In this document: piece by piece, positions 54,756 through 63,984 of the stretch
Layout of the letters: each line of letters begins with the position of its first letter
Position numbering within the stretch: the first letter of the stretch is position 1
Made by a program: the position numbers and the translations under genes
Source: Candidatus Kapaibacterium sp.
GTDB taxonomy: Bacteria > Bacteroidota > Ignavibacteria > Kapaibacteriales > UBA2268
Reading direction: 5' to 3'
DNA: 64,000 nt
Assembly (NCBI GenBank): GCA_026418625.1
Contig: JAOABA010000056.1
Location: forward strand, 1-64,000
Notes under the pieces: generated by a model
Told to the model about the DNA's origin: nothing
Database searches by the model: none
Seen by the model: only the letters and a program-made list of their open reading frames with translations

Positions 54756-54971
54756 ATGTTATTGGCTTTTATACAAAATTTTTTTCTATTCCTTCTTAAT
54801 CTACCGCCCGAAGGGAAAGTTATTCTTGCTGTAATCTTGGTAGTAATAGTAATATCTCTGATAAAAAAATTCATAAAGTTCGCAATTTCACTTGCTGTTC
54901 TTACAATTTTAGTATTGATAATAATAAAACTACTTAATTCCATTAATATAGATTTATCCCTGATTTATTAA
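54756..54971 (+). CDS. Small two-helix membrane protein
   Basis: A 71-residue protein starting five bases after the tonB stop. Two hydrophobic segments (about 20-37 and 42-62) are separated by a short K-K-F-I-K loop. I do not recognise a family. The tight spacing and the terminator 14 bases beyond its stop support it as the last gene of the operon. Low-complexity hydrophobic reading frames can arise by chance in AT-rich DNA, so it remains uncertain. Confidence 0.55.
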   Translation: MLLAFIQNFFLFLLNLPPEGKVILAVILVVIVISLIKKFIKFAISLAVLTILVLIIIKLLNSINIDLSLIY

Positions 54972-54984
54972 AGAAAATAAAAAA

Positions 54985-55010
54985 AGAGGAGTTTAAACAC
55001 TCCTCTTTTG
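54985..55010. terminator. Bidirectional terminator between tonB cluster and ahcY
   Basis: A perfect stem AGAGGAGT / ACTCCTCT with a six-base TTAAAC loop, an A-run before and TTTT after. It lies between convergent genes and can end both transcripts. Confidence 0.88.
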
Positions 55011-55056
55011 TAAAATAATATGCTTCTTTTTCAAGAAACTAAATCATTTAAAATTA

Positions 55057-56367
55057 TTAAGTTCCTTCGTTATAATTCTTAATATAATTAAGTTGATCTT
55101 CGGTTAGGACGTCAATTTCAATACCCATCATTTTAAGTTTAGTTCGGGCTATGAATTCATCCTGCTCAACTGGAATATCTAAAACTTCAAGAGGAAGTTT
55201 TGTCCCATTTTTATGATTTTCTACCAATCTCAAATGCGACATAAACTGATTAGCAAAGGACATATCCATTACCTCTGAAGGATGACCTTCGGCAGCGGCA
55301 AGATTAACAAGTCTGCCTTGAGCTAAAAGGAACAGCTTTTTCCCATTTTTTAAGGTATATTCTTCGCAGTTGGGTCTAATAGTTCTTTTAGAGACAGAAA
55401 TTTCTTCTAATTCAGGTATATTTATTTCAACGTCATAATGACCGGTATTGCAAATGATTGCACCATCTTTCATAGATTCAAAATGCCATTTTCGGATTAC
55501 GTCCTTCACACCGGTAGCAGTGACAAAAATATCTCCAACTTTTGCTGCCTCGTCCATAGGCATTATTTCGTGACCCTCCAAAACAGCTTTAAGGGCTGCA
55601 GTGGATTTTACTTCGGTGCAAATAGTATTTGAACCCATCCCTTTTGCTCTTTTGGCAACGCCCGAACCACAATGACCATAACCTGCTACAACAAAGTTCT
55701 TTCCTGCGAGAAGAACCGATGTAGCTCTAATAATACCATCAATAGTTGATTGACCAGTGCCATAGACATTGTCAAAATCCCATTTAGTTTCTGTATCATT
55801 AACAGCATAAACAGGATAGAAAAGCTGTTTAGCTTCGGCTCTTGCTCTTAATCTCTGGATTCCTGTTGTAGTTTCTTCAGTTCCTCCAATCACAAAATTT
55901 TTTGCCATATCAGGATATTTTTCGTGGACTGTGTTTATTAAATCACATCCATCATCAAGAGTGAGATGAGGCGGCACATCAATAGTTCTATCAATACACC
56001 AATAGAAATCCTCTTTGTTGTCATACCAAGCAAAAATCGAAACACCCTCGGCAGCAAGAGCTGCAGCGACAGCGTCATTTGTAGAGAGTGGATTGCAGCC
56101 AGACCAAGAAACTTCTGCACCTGCTTCGACAAATGTTCTGATAAGAACAGCGGTTTCTTTGGTAACATGGAGGCAACCAGCTATTTTATAGCCCTTGAAA
56201 GGCTTAGTTTCTTTATAAATTTCTCTTAAGTGCATTAGGACTGGCATTCTGGATTCAGCCCAGTCAATTAAAAGTTTGCCGCTTTCCGCCAGTGAAAGGT
56301 CCCTAACGCAATATTTACCCGGGACTTCATCGAATTTACCTTCGGCTTTCTTTGGTTCGTAGTTCAA
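55057..56367 (-). CDS. ahcY: Adenosylhomocysteinase
   Basis: A 436-residue NAD-dependent enzyme cleaving S-adenosylhomocysteine to adenosine and homocysteine. Motifs are A-G-C-L-H-V-T-K-E-T-A near residue 45, the NAD-binding G-Y-G-H-C-G-S-G-V-A near 230, I-C-N-T-G-H-Y-D-V-E-I, and E-G-H-P-S-E-V-M-D. It lies 39 bases downstream of metK, so the two halves of the SAM cycle are in one operon. No SAM or SAH riboswitch is visible in the short spacers. Confidence 0.97.
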   Translation of the reverse strand: MNYEPKKAEGKFDEVPGKYCVRDLSLAESGKLLIDWAESRMPVLMHLREIYKETKPFKGYKIAGCLHVTKETAVLIRTFVEAGAEVSWSGCNPLSTNDAVAAALAAEGVSIFAWYDNKEDFYWCIDRTIDVPPHLTLDDGCDLINTVHEKYPDMAKNFVIGGTEETTTGIQRLRARAEAKQLFYPVYAVNDTETKWDFDNVYGTGQSTIDGIIRATSVLLAGKNFVVAGYGHCGSGVAKRAKGMGSNTICTEVKSTAALKAVLEGHEIMPMDEAAKVGDIFVTATGVKDVIRKWHFESMKDGAIICNTGHYDVEINIPELEEISVSKRTIRPNCEEYTLKNGKKLFLLAQGRLVNLAAAEGHPSEVMDMSFANQFMSHLRLVENHKNGTKLPLEVLDIPVEQDEFIARTKLKMMGIEIDVLTEDQLNYIKNYNEGT

Positions 56368-56406
56368 AGTTTCATTTCCTTAATTTATTTTACATATAAT
56401 ATACTT

Positions 56407-57552
56407 TTAAATACTTTTGAAAAGATTAATCAAATCAAGTTGCTCCCAAGGAAGCTCGGGTTTTCCGAAATGACCATAAACAGAAGTCTGCCTGTAAATA
56501 GGTCTTCTTAGGTCAAATCTTTTTATAATGCCATTTGGAGTGAGATCAATATTTTTCTTAATGACTTCTTCAATTTTTCTATCGCTAACCTGAGCAGTTC
56601 CATTTGTATTAACGTGAATTGAAATTGGCTCAGAAACTCCAATGGCATAAGATAACTGAATGGTGCATTCCATAGCAAGACCAGAAGCAACCACATTTTT
56701 TGCTAAATGGCGTGCTGCATAGGCTGCAGATCGGTCAACTTTTGTTGGATCTTTGCCGGAAAATGCTCCACCACCGTGTGGCGCTCTTCCTCCATAGGTA
56801 TCTACAATTATTTTTCTACCGGTTAAACCTGTATCTCCGTGAGGACCACCTATGACAAATCTTCCAGTAGGATTGACGTGGTAAATTGTTTTCTCATCAA
56901 GATATTCAGCCGGCAAGACATTTTTTATGACATTTTCGATAACGTCTTCTTTAATCTGTTCAACTGTAACATCAGGGTCGTGTTGAGTAGAAATAACAAC
57001 GGTGTCAATTCTCAAAATCTTGCCTGAATTTGTGTATTCAATTGTTACCTGCGATTTTGAGTCAGGCCTTAAATAAGGCATTAGATGATTGTGACTCTTT
57101 CTGATCTCAGATAGCCTTTTTACGAGTTTGTGAGCATACATTATTGGTGCTGGCATTAGTTCAGGGGTTTCGTTACAAGCAAAACCAAACATCATACCTT
57201 GATCTCCAGCTCCCCCTTTGTCAACTCCTAAAGAAATATCAACCGATTGGTGATTGATAACATTGATAACTGCACAAGAATTTGCATCAAATCTATATCC
57301 ATCTTTTGTATATCCAATATCGTGAATAACCCCACGAACAAGGGTTTGAAGATCTATGTAAGATTCGGTTCTGATTTCCCCTCCAACAACAATCATTCCA
57401 GTTGTTGCAAAACATTCACAGGCTACACGACTGTTTGGGTCTTTTTCTAACATTGCATCCAGAACAGCATCAGAGACCTGATCGCAAATCTTATCCGGAT
57501 GTCCCTCGGAAACCGACTCCGAAGTAAATAAATATGTGTCACCTGAAATCAT
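56407..57552 (-). CDS. metK: S-adenosylmethionine synthetase
   Basis: A 381-residue enzyme joining methionine and ATP to SAM. Motifs are [11 protein letters not shown] near the N-terminus, [12 protein letters not shown], and [21 protein letters not shown] and G-G-G-A-F-S-G-K-D in the core. Length is standard. It is preceded at 23 bases by the nucleotidyltransferase gene and followed by ahcY. A GAGGAG ribosome site precedes the ATG. Confidence 0.97.
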   Translation of the reverse strand: MISGDTYLFTSESVSEGHPDKICDQVSDAVLDAMLEKDPNSRVACECFATTGMIVVGGEIRTESYIDLQTLVRGVIHDIGYTKDGYRFDANSCAVINVINHQSVDISLGVDKGGAGDQGMMFGFACNETPELMPAPIMYAHKLVKRLSEIRKSHNHLMPYLRPDSKSQVTIEYTNSGKILRIDTVVISTQHDPDVTVEQIKEDVIENVIKNVLPAEYLDEKTIYHVNPTGRFVIGGPHGDTGLTGRKIIVDTYGGRAPHGGGAFSGKDPTKVDRSAAYAARHLAKNVVASGLAMECTIQLSYAIGVSEPISIHVNTNGTAQVSDRKIEEVIKKNIDLTPNGIIKRFDLRRPIYRQTSVYGHFGKPELPWEQLDLINLFKSI

Positions 57553-57575
57553 TTATGACTCCTCCTAAATTTTTA

Positions 57576-58553
57576 CTATTGATAATTTATTTCGCTTGAA
57601 TTCCCAACGTTGAATTTATTAAAATGCCCTTTAACGATAGCATTATTTCCAACGATTGACTTTTTTAATAATGAACTTGAAACCCTTGCACCGTCACTTA
57701 TTATTGAGTCTCGGACGAGGCTATCCTCAACTATTGCACCAGATGCAACAGTTGCAAACGGACCAACCACAGATCTTCGAATAATAGCATCATCTGCAAT
57801 AAATACCGGAGGTATAATGACAGCGTCCTTAAATTTTCTCGATTTTGATGATTGGTTTAAAAGATATCTGTTAGTTGCTAAAAGTGTTTCCGGTTTTCCG
57901 CAATCATACCACCCATCAACTCTGAATGTATTAAATTTCTCTCCTTTTTCAAGCATAAGTTGTAGAGCATCAGTCAATTGATATTCATCTCGAGTTCTTA
58001 TATCGTTATCAATTAAATATTCAAGACTTTCTCTGAGCAAAGAAGGATTTGAAATATAATATATTCCAACAATGGCAAGATTTGAGGTAGGCTGTTCCGG
58101 TTTTTCAACAAACTTTTTTATTTGCCCTTTTTTGTCAAGGATAACAACACCGAATCTTCGGGGATCATCAACTTCCTTTACACCAATTGTAGAATAGCTG
58201 GTTTTTTTGGAAAAAGTTAAGTCTGCATCAAATATTGTATCGCCGAGTATAATCATCAAAGGTTCATTGTCGAACGTCTCGCGAGCAGTCCAGATTGCGT
58301 GCCCAAGCCCTAATGATTCTCTTTGAGGAACAAAAGTAACGTCAATTTTATAATTTGCCAAGACATATTCTTGAACTAACTTACCCATATAACCAGTAAC
58401 AATCGTGCATTTTGTTATATCCTGTTCTATTAATGCATCTAATATATGAGCAAGAATAGGCTTGCCTGCTACGTTGAGAAGAACTTTTGGCAAGGTATAT
58501 GTATGTGGTCTTAATCTTGTTCCAACTCCAGCTACGGGAATAATTGCTCTCAT
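57576..58553 (-). CDS. Sugar-1-phosphate nucleotidyltransferase with left-handed beta-helix tail
   Basis: A 325-residue protein with the nucleotidyltransferase signature G-V-G-T-R-L-R-P-H-T-Y-T-L-P-K near residue 10, I-L-G-D-T-I-F-D (metal site) and F-V-E-K-P-E-Q-P. From about residue 240, hexapeptide-like repeats (A-I-I-R-R-S-V-V, A-I-V-E-D-S-L-V) form a short beta-helix. It makes an NDP-sugar, perhaps dTDP- or UDP-glucose or GDP-mannose, for surface glycans; the substrate is not decided. It lies between metK and an FKBP in a co-directional run. Confidence 0.88.
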   Translation of the reverse strand: MRAIIPVAGVGTRLRPHTYTLPKVLLNVAGKPILAHILDALIEQDITKCTIVTGYMGKLVQEYVLANYKIDVTFVPQRESLGLGHAIWTARETFDNEPLMIILGDTIFDADLTFSKKTSYSTIGVKEVDDPRRFGVVILDKKGQIKKFVEKPEQPTSNLAIVGIYYISNPSLLRESLEYLIDNDIRTRDEYQLTDALQLMLEKGEKFNTFRVDGWYDCGKPETLLATNRYLLNQSSKSRKFKDAVIIPPVFIADDAIIRRSVVGPFATVASGAIVEDSLVRDSIISDGARVSSSLLKKSIVGNNAIVKGHFNKFNVGNSSEINYQ

Positions 58554-58585
58554 CTAAAAATAAAAATTTAAGTTAATTAAACAAA

Positions 58586-59326
58586 CTATTCAGCTTTTTT
58601 GAGTTCCTGCATTTGATTAGCATCCATAACTTCAAGGAGTTCGACTTCAAAAATTAATGTTTCATTTGGTCCAATTAATTGGCCGGCTCCTCTTTCGCCA
58701 TAGGCAAGGTCTGGTGGAATCATCAACATCCATTTGGAGCCTTCTTTCATCATCAGTAATGCTTCAGTCCAACCTTTAATAACTCCATTAACTGGGAAAA
58801 CTGCGGGTTCGTTTCTATCGTAAGAGCTATCGAACTTTCTTCCATCAATAAGTGTTCCGGTGTAATGAACTTTGACCTGACTTGTTTCTTTTGGCGTTTT
58901 ACCAGTTCCATCTTTTAATATTTGATATTGTAAACCTGAGGGTGTTGTAACAATTCCGGGTTTCTTTTTCATATCAGCGTGGAATTGTTGGCTTCTCTTA
59001 AGATTCTTTTCTTTTTCGATATTAGCAGCTTCTTCCCTTTTTTGCATTATCTGTTCTTGTAATATCATAATTAATTGCTGTGCCTGATCATTTGATATTA
59101 TACCTTTTTGTTTTAGTAACCCATCGCTAAAACCAGTTATCATAGCTTGTGCATTGTAGGGGATTGAATCACCTACCAAGTTATTAAACAAACCCAGACC
59201 ATAATTAAGACCAATTGAATATGAAATTGAATCTGTCTGGTTTTTTAATGATAAATTCTGAGAGTAGATATCGTGGGATAAAAAAATTGTTACAAAAAAC
59301 ACAAGAGCTATGACTCTTTTAAACAT
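58586..59326 (-). CDS. FKBP-type peptidyl-prolyl isomerase, periplasmic
   Basis: A 246-residue protein with a signal peptide (about 1-22, ending D-I-Y-S-Q). An FKBP_N dimerisation helix region (about 25-125) has D-S-I-S-Y-S-I-G-L-N-Y-G. The FKBP domain (about 140-238) has V-H-Y-T-G-T-L-I-D-G-R-K-F-D-S-S, V-I-K-G-W and I-P-P-D-L-A-Y-G-E-R-G-A. It is of the Mip/FkpA type and assists folding of exported proteins. It heads the leftward run towards ahcY; the divergent ribH gene begins 139 bases away. Confidence 0.94.
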   Translation of the reverse strand: MFKRVIALVFFVTIFLSHDIYSQNLSLKNQTDSISYSIGLNYGLGLFNNLVGDSIPYNAQAMITGFSDGLLKQKGIISNDQAQQLIMILQEQIMQKREEAANIEKEKNLKRSQQFHADMKKKPGIVTTPSGLQYQILKDGTGKTPKETSQVKVHYTGTLIDGRKFDSSYDRNEPAVFPVNGVIKGWTEALLMMKEGSKWMLMIPPDLAYGERGAGQLIGPNETLIFEVELLEVMDANQMQELKKAE

Positions 59327-59465
59327 TCTGCCTCCAATGAAAAAAATTAAAAACTCATTGACGAAATATTAATTAAATCATTTATAAATTAAAAACATTT
59401 TAAAAAAAAAAGCGTCATTTTTTGTTTATTCATAAATTTATCCATAATAAAAGGTTATTAATTAA

Positions 59466-59933
59466 ATGGCAAGAATAATTGAAGGAAAATTTGACGCAAA
59501 AGACAAAAAATTTGCAATAGTCGTTTCTCGCTGGAATCAAATAGTAGTTAATAAAATGCTTGACGGTGCTCTTGATGCACTAAAAAGGCACAATGCTGAT
59601 GAAGATAAAATCACAATTGCTTACTGCCCGGGTGCTTTCGAAATTCCTATGGTAATGAACAAGTTGGCAAGATTAAAAAAATACGATGCCATAATTGCTC
59701 TTGGGGCTGTCATTCGAGGCTCAACCCCCCATTTTGAATATATTGCAAATGAAGTTACAAAAGGTGTTGCTAAAATCGGTATAGAATCAGGTGTTCCTTG
59801 TATTCTTGGTGTTTTAACAACCGACACCATTGAGCAGGCAATTGAGCGTGCAGGTAGCAAAGGTGGAAACAAGGGGTTCGATGCAGCTATGTCTGCCATT
59901 GAAATGGTTACTCTTATGGAAGCTCTTGGCTGA
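59466..59933 (+). CDS. ribH: 6,7-dimethyl-8-ribityllumazine synthase
   Basis: A 155-residue enzyme of riboflavin synthesis that condenses the ribityl-aminopyrimidine with dihydroxybutanone phosphate. Motifs are V-S-R-W-N near the N-terminus (substrate stacking), P-G-A-F-E-I-P, and [17 protein letters not shown] with the catalytic histidine. The start has no strong ribosome site. The propeller gene begins 52 bases downstream. Confidence 0.95.
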   Translation: MARIIEGKFDAKDKKFAIVVSRWNQIVVNKMLDGALDALKRHNADEDKITIAYCPGAFEIPMVMNKLARLKKYDAIIALGAVIRGSTPHFEYIANEVTKGVAKIGIESGVPCILGVLTTDTIEQAIERAGSKGGNKGFDAAMSAIEMVTLMEALG

Positions 59934-59985
59934 TGCCTATGGAATCTTTTTAGCTACCAAATTAACTAACAACTTGGGTATTTTT

Positions 59986-62238
59986 ATGTTCCTAAAAATT
60001 TGGATTCTAATTTCCTTTGTATCTTTGTTCTGTTCAGTAAATTTATTTGCACAATTTACTCTTGATAATTGGAGAAACTACTCAAATCTGCTTGACCTCT
60101 ACACTGCAGCAATTGATCACAAGGGAAGAATCTGGGCTGGCTCCAATGGAGGTGCTTTTGTTCTCGATCCAAAAGATAATGATTTCAGAGAATTTACTAA
60201 TATTGAAGGTTTGCTCAGTCTGCAGGTTTCTGTTATTCGTTCTTACCCAAAAGAAAAGTTAGTTTTTTTCGGAACAGATGACGGCGTTATTGATATTTTG
60301 ACGAAGGATTTTGAGTTTGTTCATATCAGTGATATAAAAAATTCAAGGTTTTCGAAGCCGAGAATAAATGATATTGTTTTTAGGGATTCAATTGCTTTTA
60401 TAGGTGGTGGTTTTGGGTTAACTTTATTTCATATCAAGGACAAAGTTTTTTTGAGAACACCCACTAAATTAGGAATATTCCAGCCGAATACAGAAGTTAA
60501 TCAAATTCTTCTTCATAATGACAAAATTTGGGTTGCCACAGCATCTGGAATTGCTGTTGCAAATATTAATGCTCAATTAATCAATCCTGAAGTTTGGAAA
60601 AACTATAATTTATCAAATGGTCTGCCTGAAGAAAATACGACAAACTTATGTGCGGTTGGCGATGATATCTATTTTTCAACAGTAAGACACATTTGCAAAA
60701 TCAGTGGTGACTCAGCTATAGTTATTAAATCCTTTCCCGATTATGATAGAGTCAAATCTCTATTTATATTTAATAATAATTTAGCTTATACAAATTTATT
60801 TCAGGTTGCTGATATAAATGATAGACTTTATTATAGTGTTAGCGATACTGCTCTTATAAACACTTCAATACTTGGCATTGAATCGGAGCCAACTATTGTA
60901 ATTCTCCTTAAAGATAAAGGATTGGTCTATTTGAAAAACAACAGGTTTTACAATTTTATCCCTAATTTTCCAGCCTCAAATCTATTTATGGATATTGCTT
61001 TTAATACATTTGATAATAGGTTGTGGATTGCTACCGAAGACAAATTTGCTGGCAGGGGTGTAATGACATTTGAAAATAACAAATGGACTGTTTTTAACAG
61101 TAAAAATACTCCGGAATTGATGACAAATTTCTATCATAGAGTGAATATCGGGAAAAAGGGCGAAGCTATCCTAAGCGGTTGGGGGACTGGTTTTGTTTTA
61201 GCTGATGCTTCATCTAATCCTATCTCTTTTAAAAGATTTGACAATAAAAATTCTCCACTTCAGGGTGTAACAGATAATCCCGATTATGTTGTTGCTGGTC
61301 AAGCTACTTATGACCCAAAGACTGATTTATATTGGATTGTCAATTGGGGGAAATATAGCCCCGGACCTATTCTTATCTCTATGAATTCCAAAGGGGAATT
61401 CACCGCTCATTATAATAAATTCACTGCCACAAACAGAACTTATATGTATTTAGTTATAGACAATTTTGGAACTAAATGGCTTGGTTCGAACGAAAATGGA
61501 GGGATTTATTATTTCAACGAAGGTTCCTTAAATAATCCATCTGATGATATTGATGGCATTCTAACTCAATCTAATGGTCTTCCAAATAATTTCATTACTT
61601 CAATGGCAATTGATGGTAACGGTTGGATTTGGGTCGGAACCCCAACAGGGCTTGCCCGAATTTTAAATCCATCGGCTATTTTGCGAGGATCAAACCCTAT
61701 AGTTCAAACAATAAAATCTTTAGGGCAAAAACTTGTAAATGATGTGATGATTGATGCTCTAAATAATATTTGGGTGGCAACAAATGAGGGTGTTTTCGTC
61801 CTTGATCCCGAAGAAACATTCCCCATCGGTAGTTTCAATACTTCTAATAGTCCTATCATTGCCGACGACATAATATCTTTAGCAACAGATGTCAAAACTG
61901 GCAAGATTTTCTTTGGAAGCCGTGCAGGTTTATCTATGGCAACAAGTTTTTCAATTTTGCCAGAGAAAGAATATTCAATCGAATGCTATCCTCAACCATT
62001 CTATCCTGAAGTTGATGAATACCTCACAATAGAAGGATTAGCAAGAGATTCACATATAAAAATCCTCACAACAAACGGGGAGCATATCAGAACCATTAAT
62101 ACTACAAGTCGCAAAGTTATTTGGGATGGTAGAGATGAGTTTGGAAACCTTGTTTCATCAGGAATTTATCTGATTGTAGCAAACTCTCGAACCTCCGATG
62201 TTGGTGCAACCGCAAAATTTTCCGTGATTAGAAAATAA
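59986..62238 (+). CDS. PorZ-like two-propeller secreted protein
   Basis: A 750-residue protein from the ATG at 59986, which gives a proper signal peptide (ending L-F-A-Q); an in-frame ATG 156 bases upstream lies inside ribH and is rejected. It contains many regulator-propeller repeats (W-A-G-S-N-G-G-A-F-V-L-D, W-V-G-T-P-T-G-L-A, N-G-L-P-x-N). The N-terminal half resembles PorZ, which presents anionic lipopolysaccharide to the T9SS sortase. The C-terminal 85 residues (I-E-G-L-A-R-D-S ... W-D-G-R-D-E-F-G-N-L-V-S-S-G-I-Y) match the PorZ/T9SS C-domain. The PorZ assignment is inference; a generic T9SS propeller cargo is the alternative. Confidence 0.72.
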   Translation: MFLKIWILISFVSLFCSVNLFAQFTLDNWRNYSNLLDLYTAAIDHKGRIWAGSNGGAFVLDPKDNDFREFTNIEGLLSLQVSVIRSYPKEKLVFFGTDDGVIDILTKDFEFVHISDIKNSRFSKPRINDIVFRDSIAFIGGGFGLTLFHIKDKVFLRTPTKLGIFQPNTEVNQILLHNDKIWVATASGIAVANINAQLINPEVWKNYNLSNGLPEENTTNLCAVGDDIYFSTVRHICKISGDSAIVIKSFPDYDRVKSLFIFNNNLAYTNLFQVADINDRLYYSVSDTALINTSILGIESEPTIVILLKDKGLVYLKNNRFYNFIPNFPASNLFMDIAFNTFDNRLWIATEDKFAGRGVMTFENNKWTVFNSKNTPELMTNFYHRVNIGKKGEAILSGWGTGFVLADASSNPISFKRFDNKNSPLQGVTDNPDYVVAGQATYDPKTDLYWIVNWGKYSPGPILISMNSKGEFTAHYNKFTATNRTYMYLVIDNFGTKWLGSNENGGIYYFNEGSLNNPSDDIDGILTQSNGLPNNFITSMAIDGNGWIWVGTPTGLARILNPSAILRGSNPIVQTIKSLGQKLVNDVMIDALNNIWVATNEGVFVLDPEETFPIGSFNTSNSPIIADDIISLATDVKTGKIFFGSRAGLSMATSFSILPEKEYSIECYPQPFYPEVDEYLTIEGLARDSHIKILTTNGEHIRTINTTSRKVIWDGRDEFGNLVSSGIYLIVANSRTSDVGATAKFSVIRK

Positions 62239-62300
62239 ATTTGGATAAATTAATTTTATTTTTTAATTTTCCAATCATTTATTTATTAAAGGAGACAAAG

Positions 62301-63551
62301 ATGAAAAATTATTACTCCTCTCCAAAAAATGCATCAAACCAAACAAATAATAGCATTCCTTTCAGAAATATAATTTGGTTTTTGATGTTTTTCCTCATTT
62401 TTAGCAATTTAAACATTCATTCCGCTGATAACAGCAATTCAAATAATGTAAATTCGCACTTGCTGAAAACAGGAAGTCAAAATTTAATCGATCTTTCATC
62501 TCTTAAAGGAAAAGATTTAATTATGATAGACGACCCTGAACCCGGTGAGATTGTTATTCCTACACTTTATACTTACGATGTTTCTAATATTTCTGGTCTT
62601 AGTGCTTCTTCTGGTGGAAATTCTATTACAGATGGTAATGGAAATATTAGCGAGAAAGGTATTGTTTGGAGCACAAATCCTAACCCAACTATTGACAATA
62701 ACGAGGGTAAAACTTCGAATGGAACTGGAACTAATGACTTTTCAGCAAATCTTACTAATCTTAATTTGAACACTTATTATTATGTTAGAGCTTATGCAAC
62801 AAATGAAGCTGGAACTGGCTATGGTAACGAAGTTACTTTTATGACATTAAGCTATTATCCACCTCCATCACGCCAAAGCAGTAATATAACTATTTATGAT
62901 TTAAGAAGCACAAATATGAGGATAAGCTGGACTAATGGTAATGGTTCTGGCACAATGGTAGTTGTGAAAACAGGGAATGATTTTGATAATAACGATATAC
63001 CTCAATCAGGAGGTTATTATGATGATTACAACAACGATTTCAGCATTGCTCCTGAAGTTGTATCAGGAAGTGGAGGAGGAAGAATTGTTTATTATGGTTC
63101 AGGAAACTCTATTACAATGACCGGCTTAACAGCATTAACACGCTACAGAATTAGATTATTTGCTTACAGAGGCAATCCTGCAGGTTCTTCAGCTGGTTTT
63201 AATCAAAACACTTCTACTAATAACCCTATTGTTCAACGTTCAGCAAGATTCAAAGAAATTTTTGATGATGACGACTTAATAAAAGGTGATGATAATATTG
63301 TAAATGTTTATCCAATACCTGCAAAGGATTATGTTAACATTCAAATTAAAAAAATTGAGGGTTATAATCCTAATATTAAAATATTTGATCTTAATGGGAA
63401 AGAATTTCAAGTAATTCCAAGAACATTAAACATAAATGATGAATCTAAATTATTTCAATTAGATTTGGAAAATTTTGCTCCCGGAGTGTATAACATAATT
63501 ATCCAATACAGCGATGAAATTCTTATTGAAAAAGTAATAATAAATAAATAG
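62301..63551 (+). CDS. Secreted FN3-like protein with T9SS sorting domain
   Basis: A 416-residue protein. The ATG at 62301 is preferred over an in-frame TTG at 62241 because AAAGGAG lies nine bases before it. The signal segment is about 22-42. An FN3-like domain with the motif G-I-V-W-S-T-N-P-N-P-T and Y-Y-V-R-A-Y-A-T-N-E-A-G-T-G-Y-G covers about 90-190. A second FN3-like region (about 200-310) ends in T-R-Y-R-I-R-L-F-A-Y. The C-terminal 85 residues are a T9SS sorting domain (V-Y-P-I-P-A-K-D ... F-D-L-N-G-K). It is a surface or secreted protein of unknown ligand. Confidence 0.82.
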   Translation: MKNYYSSPKNASNQTNNSIPFRNIIWFLMFFLIFSNLNIHSADNSNSNNVNSHLLKTGSQNLIDLSSLKGKDLIMIDDPEPGEIVIPTLYTYDVSNISGLSASSGGNSITDGNGNISEKGIVWSTNPNPTIDNNEGKTSNGTGTNDFSANLTNLNLNTYYYVRAYATNEAGTGYGNEVTFMTLSYYPPPSRQSSNITIYDLRSTNMRISWTNGNGSGTMVVVKTGNDFDNNDIPQSGGYYDDYNNDFSIAPEVVSGSGGGRIVYYGSGNSITMTGLTALTRYRIRLFAYRGNPAGSSAGFNQNTSTNNPIVQRSARFKEIFDDDDLIKGDDNIVNVYPIPAKDYVNIQIKKIEGYNPNIKIFDLNGKEFQVIPRTLNINDESKLFQLDLENFAPGVYNIIIQYSDEILIEKVIINK

Positions 63552-63604
63552 AAAATAAATCAGCTCTCTTAAAATCTTTTTTTACTTGTCAAAAGTAATT
63601 TGAA

Positions 63605-63636
63605 TTTGTTTCAAAAATACTTTCTTTGTATTTTTG
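63605..63636 (+). promoter_or_regulatory. Promoter of Bacteroidota type before the ftsL-like gene
   Basis: TTTG at 63605-63608, a 20-base spacer, then TATTTTTG at 63629-63636 match the TTTG / TAnnTTTG consensus with ideal spacing. The leader that follows contains GGGGGG at 63649-63654, nine bases before the TTG start. Confidence 0.6.
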
Positions 63637-63663
63637 ATTAGTTGATTTGGGGGGATTTAATCA

Positions 63664-63984
63664 TTGATTGAAGAAAAGAATAAGATTAATTCTAATGGGA
63701 GGAGTGCATCCAAAAGGATGTTCGTTTTCCTCTTTATTATTATTTCATCCATTCTAACAATCTTTTATATTGATAATGTCTTCAAAGTCAACAGTCTGAT
63801 GAAAGACATCCATACAATCAGCAAAGAAAACCAAAGGATTCGGGACGAAAATACTCTTTTAAGGATGGAAATCAATAAACTCACTTCATTAGAAAGAATA
63901 TCCAAAATTGCCGAAGAAAAACTTGGTATGGTTAGAAGCGAGAAAACACCCATAATAATATATAAGAAAGATACAGTAAAATGA
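63664..63984 (+). CDS. FtsL/FtsB-like cell division protein
   Basis: A 106-residue bitopic protein: a polar N-terminus, one membrane helix (about 19-38), a leucine-zipper coiled coil (about 42-80) and the tail L-E-R-I-S-K-I-A-E-E-K-L-G-M-V, which is the FtsL/septum-initiator signature. It should join the FtsQBL complex at the septum. The start is TTG at 63664 with GGGGGG nine bases before; an ATG at 63718 would remove the cytoplasmic tail. Its stop overlaps the ATG of the next gene (ATGA), as expected in a division or cell-wall cluster. Confidence 0.8.
   Translation: MIEEKNKINSNGRSASKRMFVFLFIIISSILTIFYIDNVFKVNSLMKDIHTISKENQRIRDENTLLRMEINKLTSLERISKIAEEKLGMVRSEKTPIIIYKKDTVK

Noticed and set aside
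57553-57575. SAM or SAH riboswitch before metK or ahcY
   Set aside because: The spacers (23 and 39 bases) are too short, and the 139-base region before the FKBP shows no recognisable aptamer.
59830-59985. N-terminal extension of the PorZ-like gene into ribH
   Set aside because: It would overlap ribH in another frame and bury the signal peptide that begins at 59986.
62241-62300. TTG start for the FN3/T9SS gene at 62241
   Set aside because: The ATG at 62301 has a strong AAAGGAG ribosome site and a normal signal segment.
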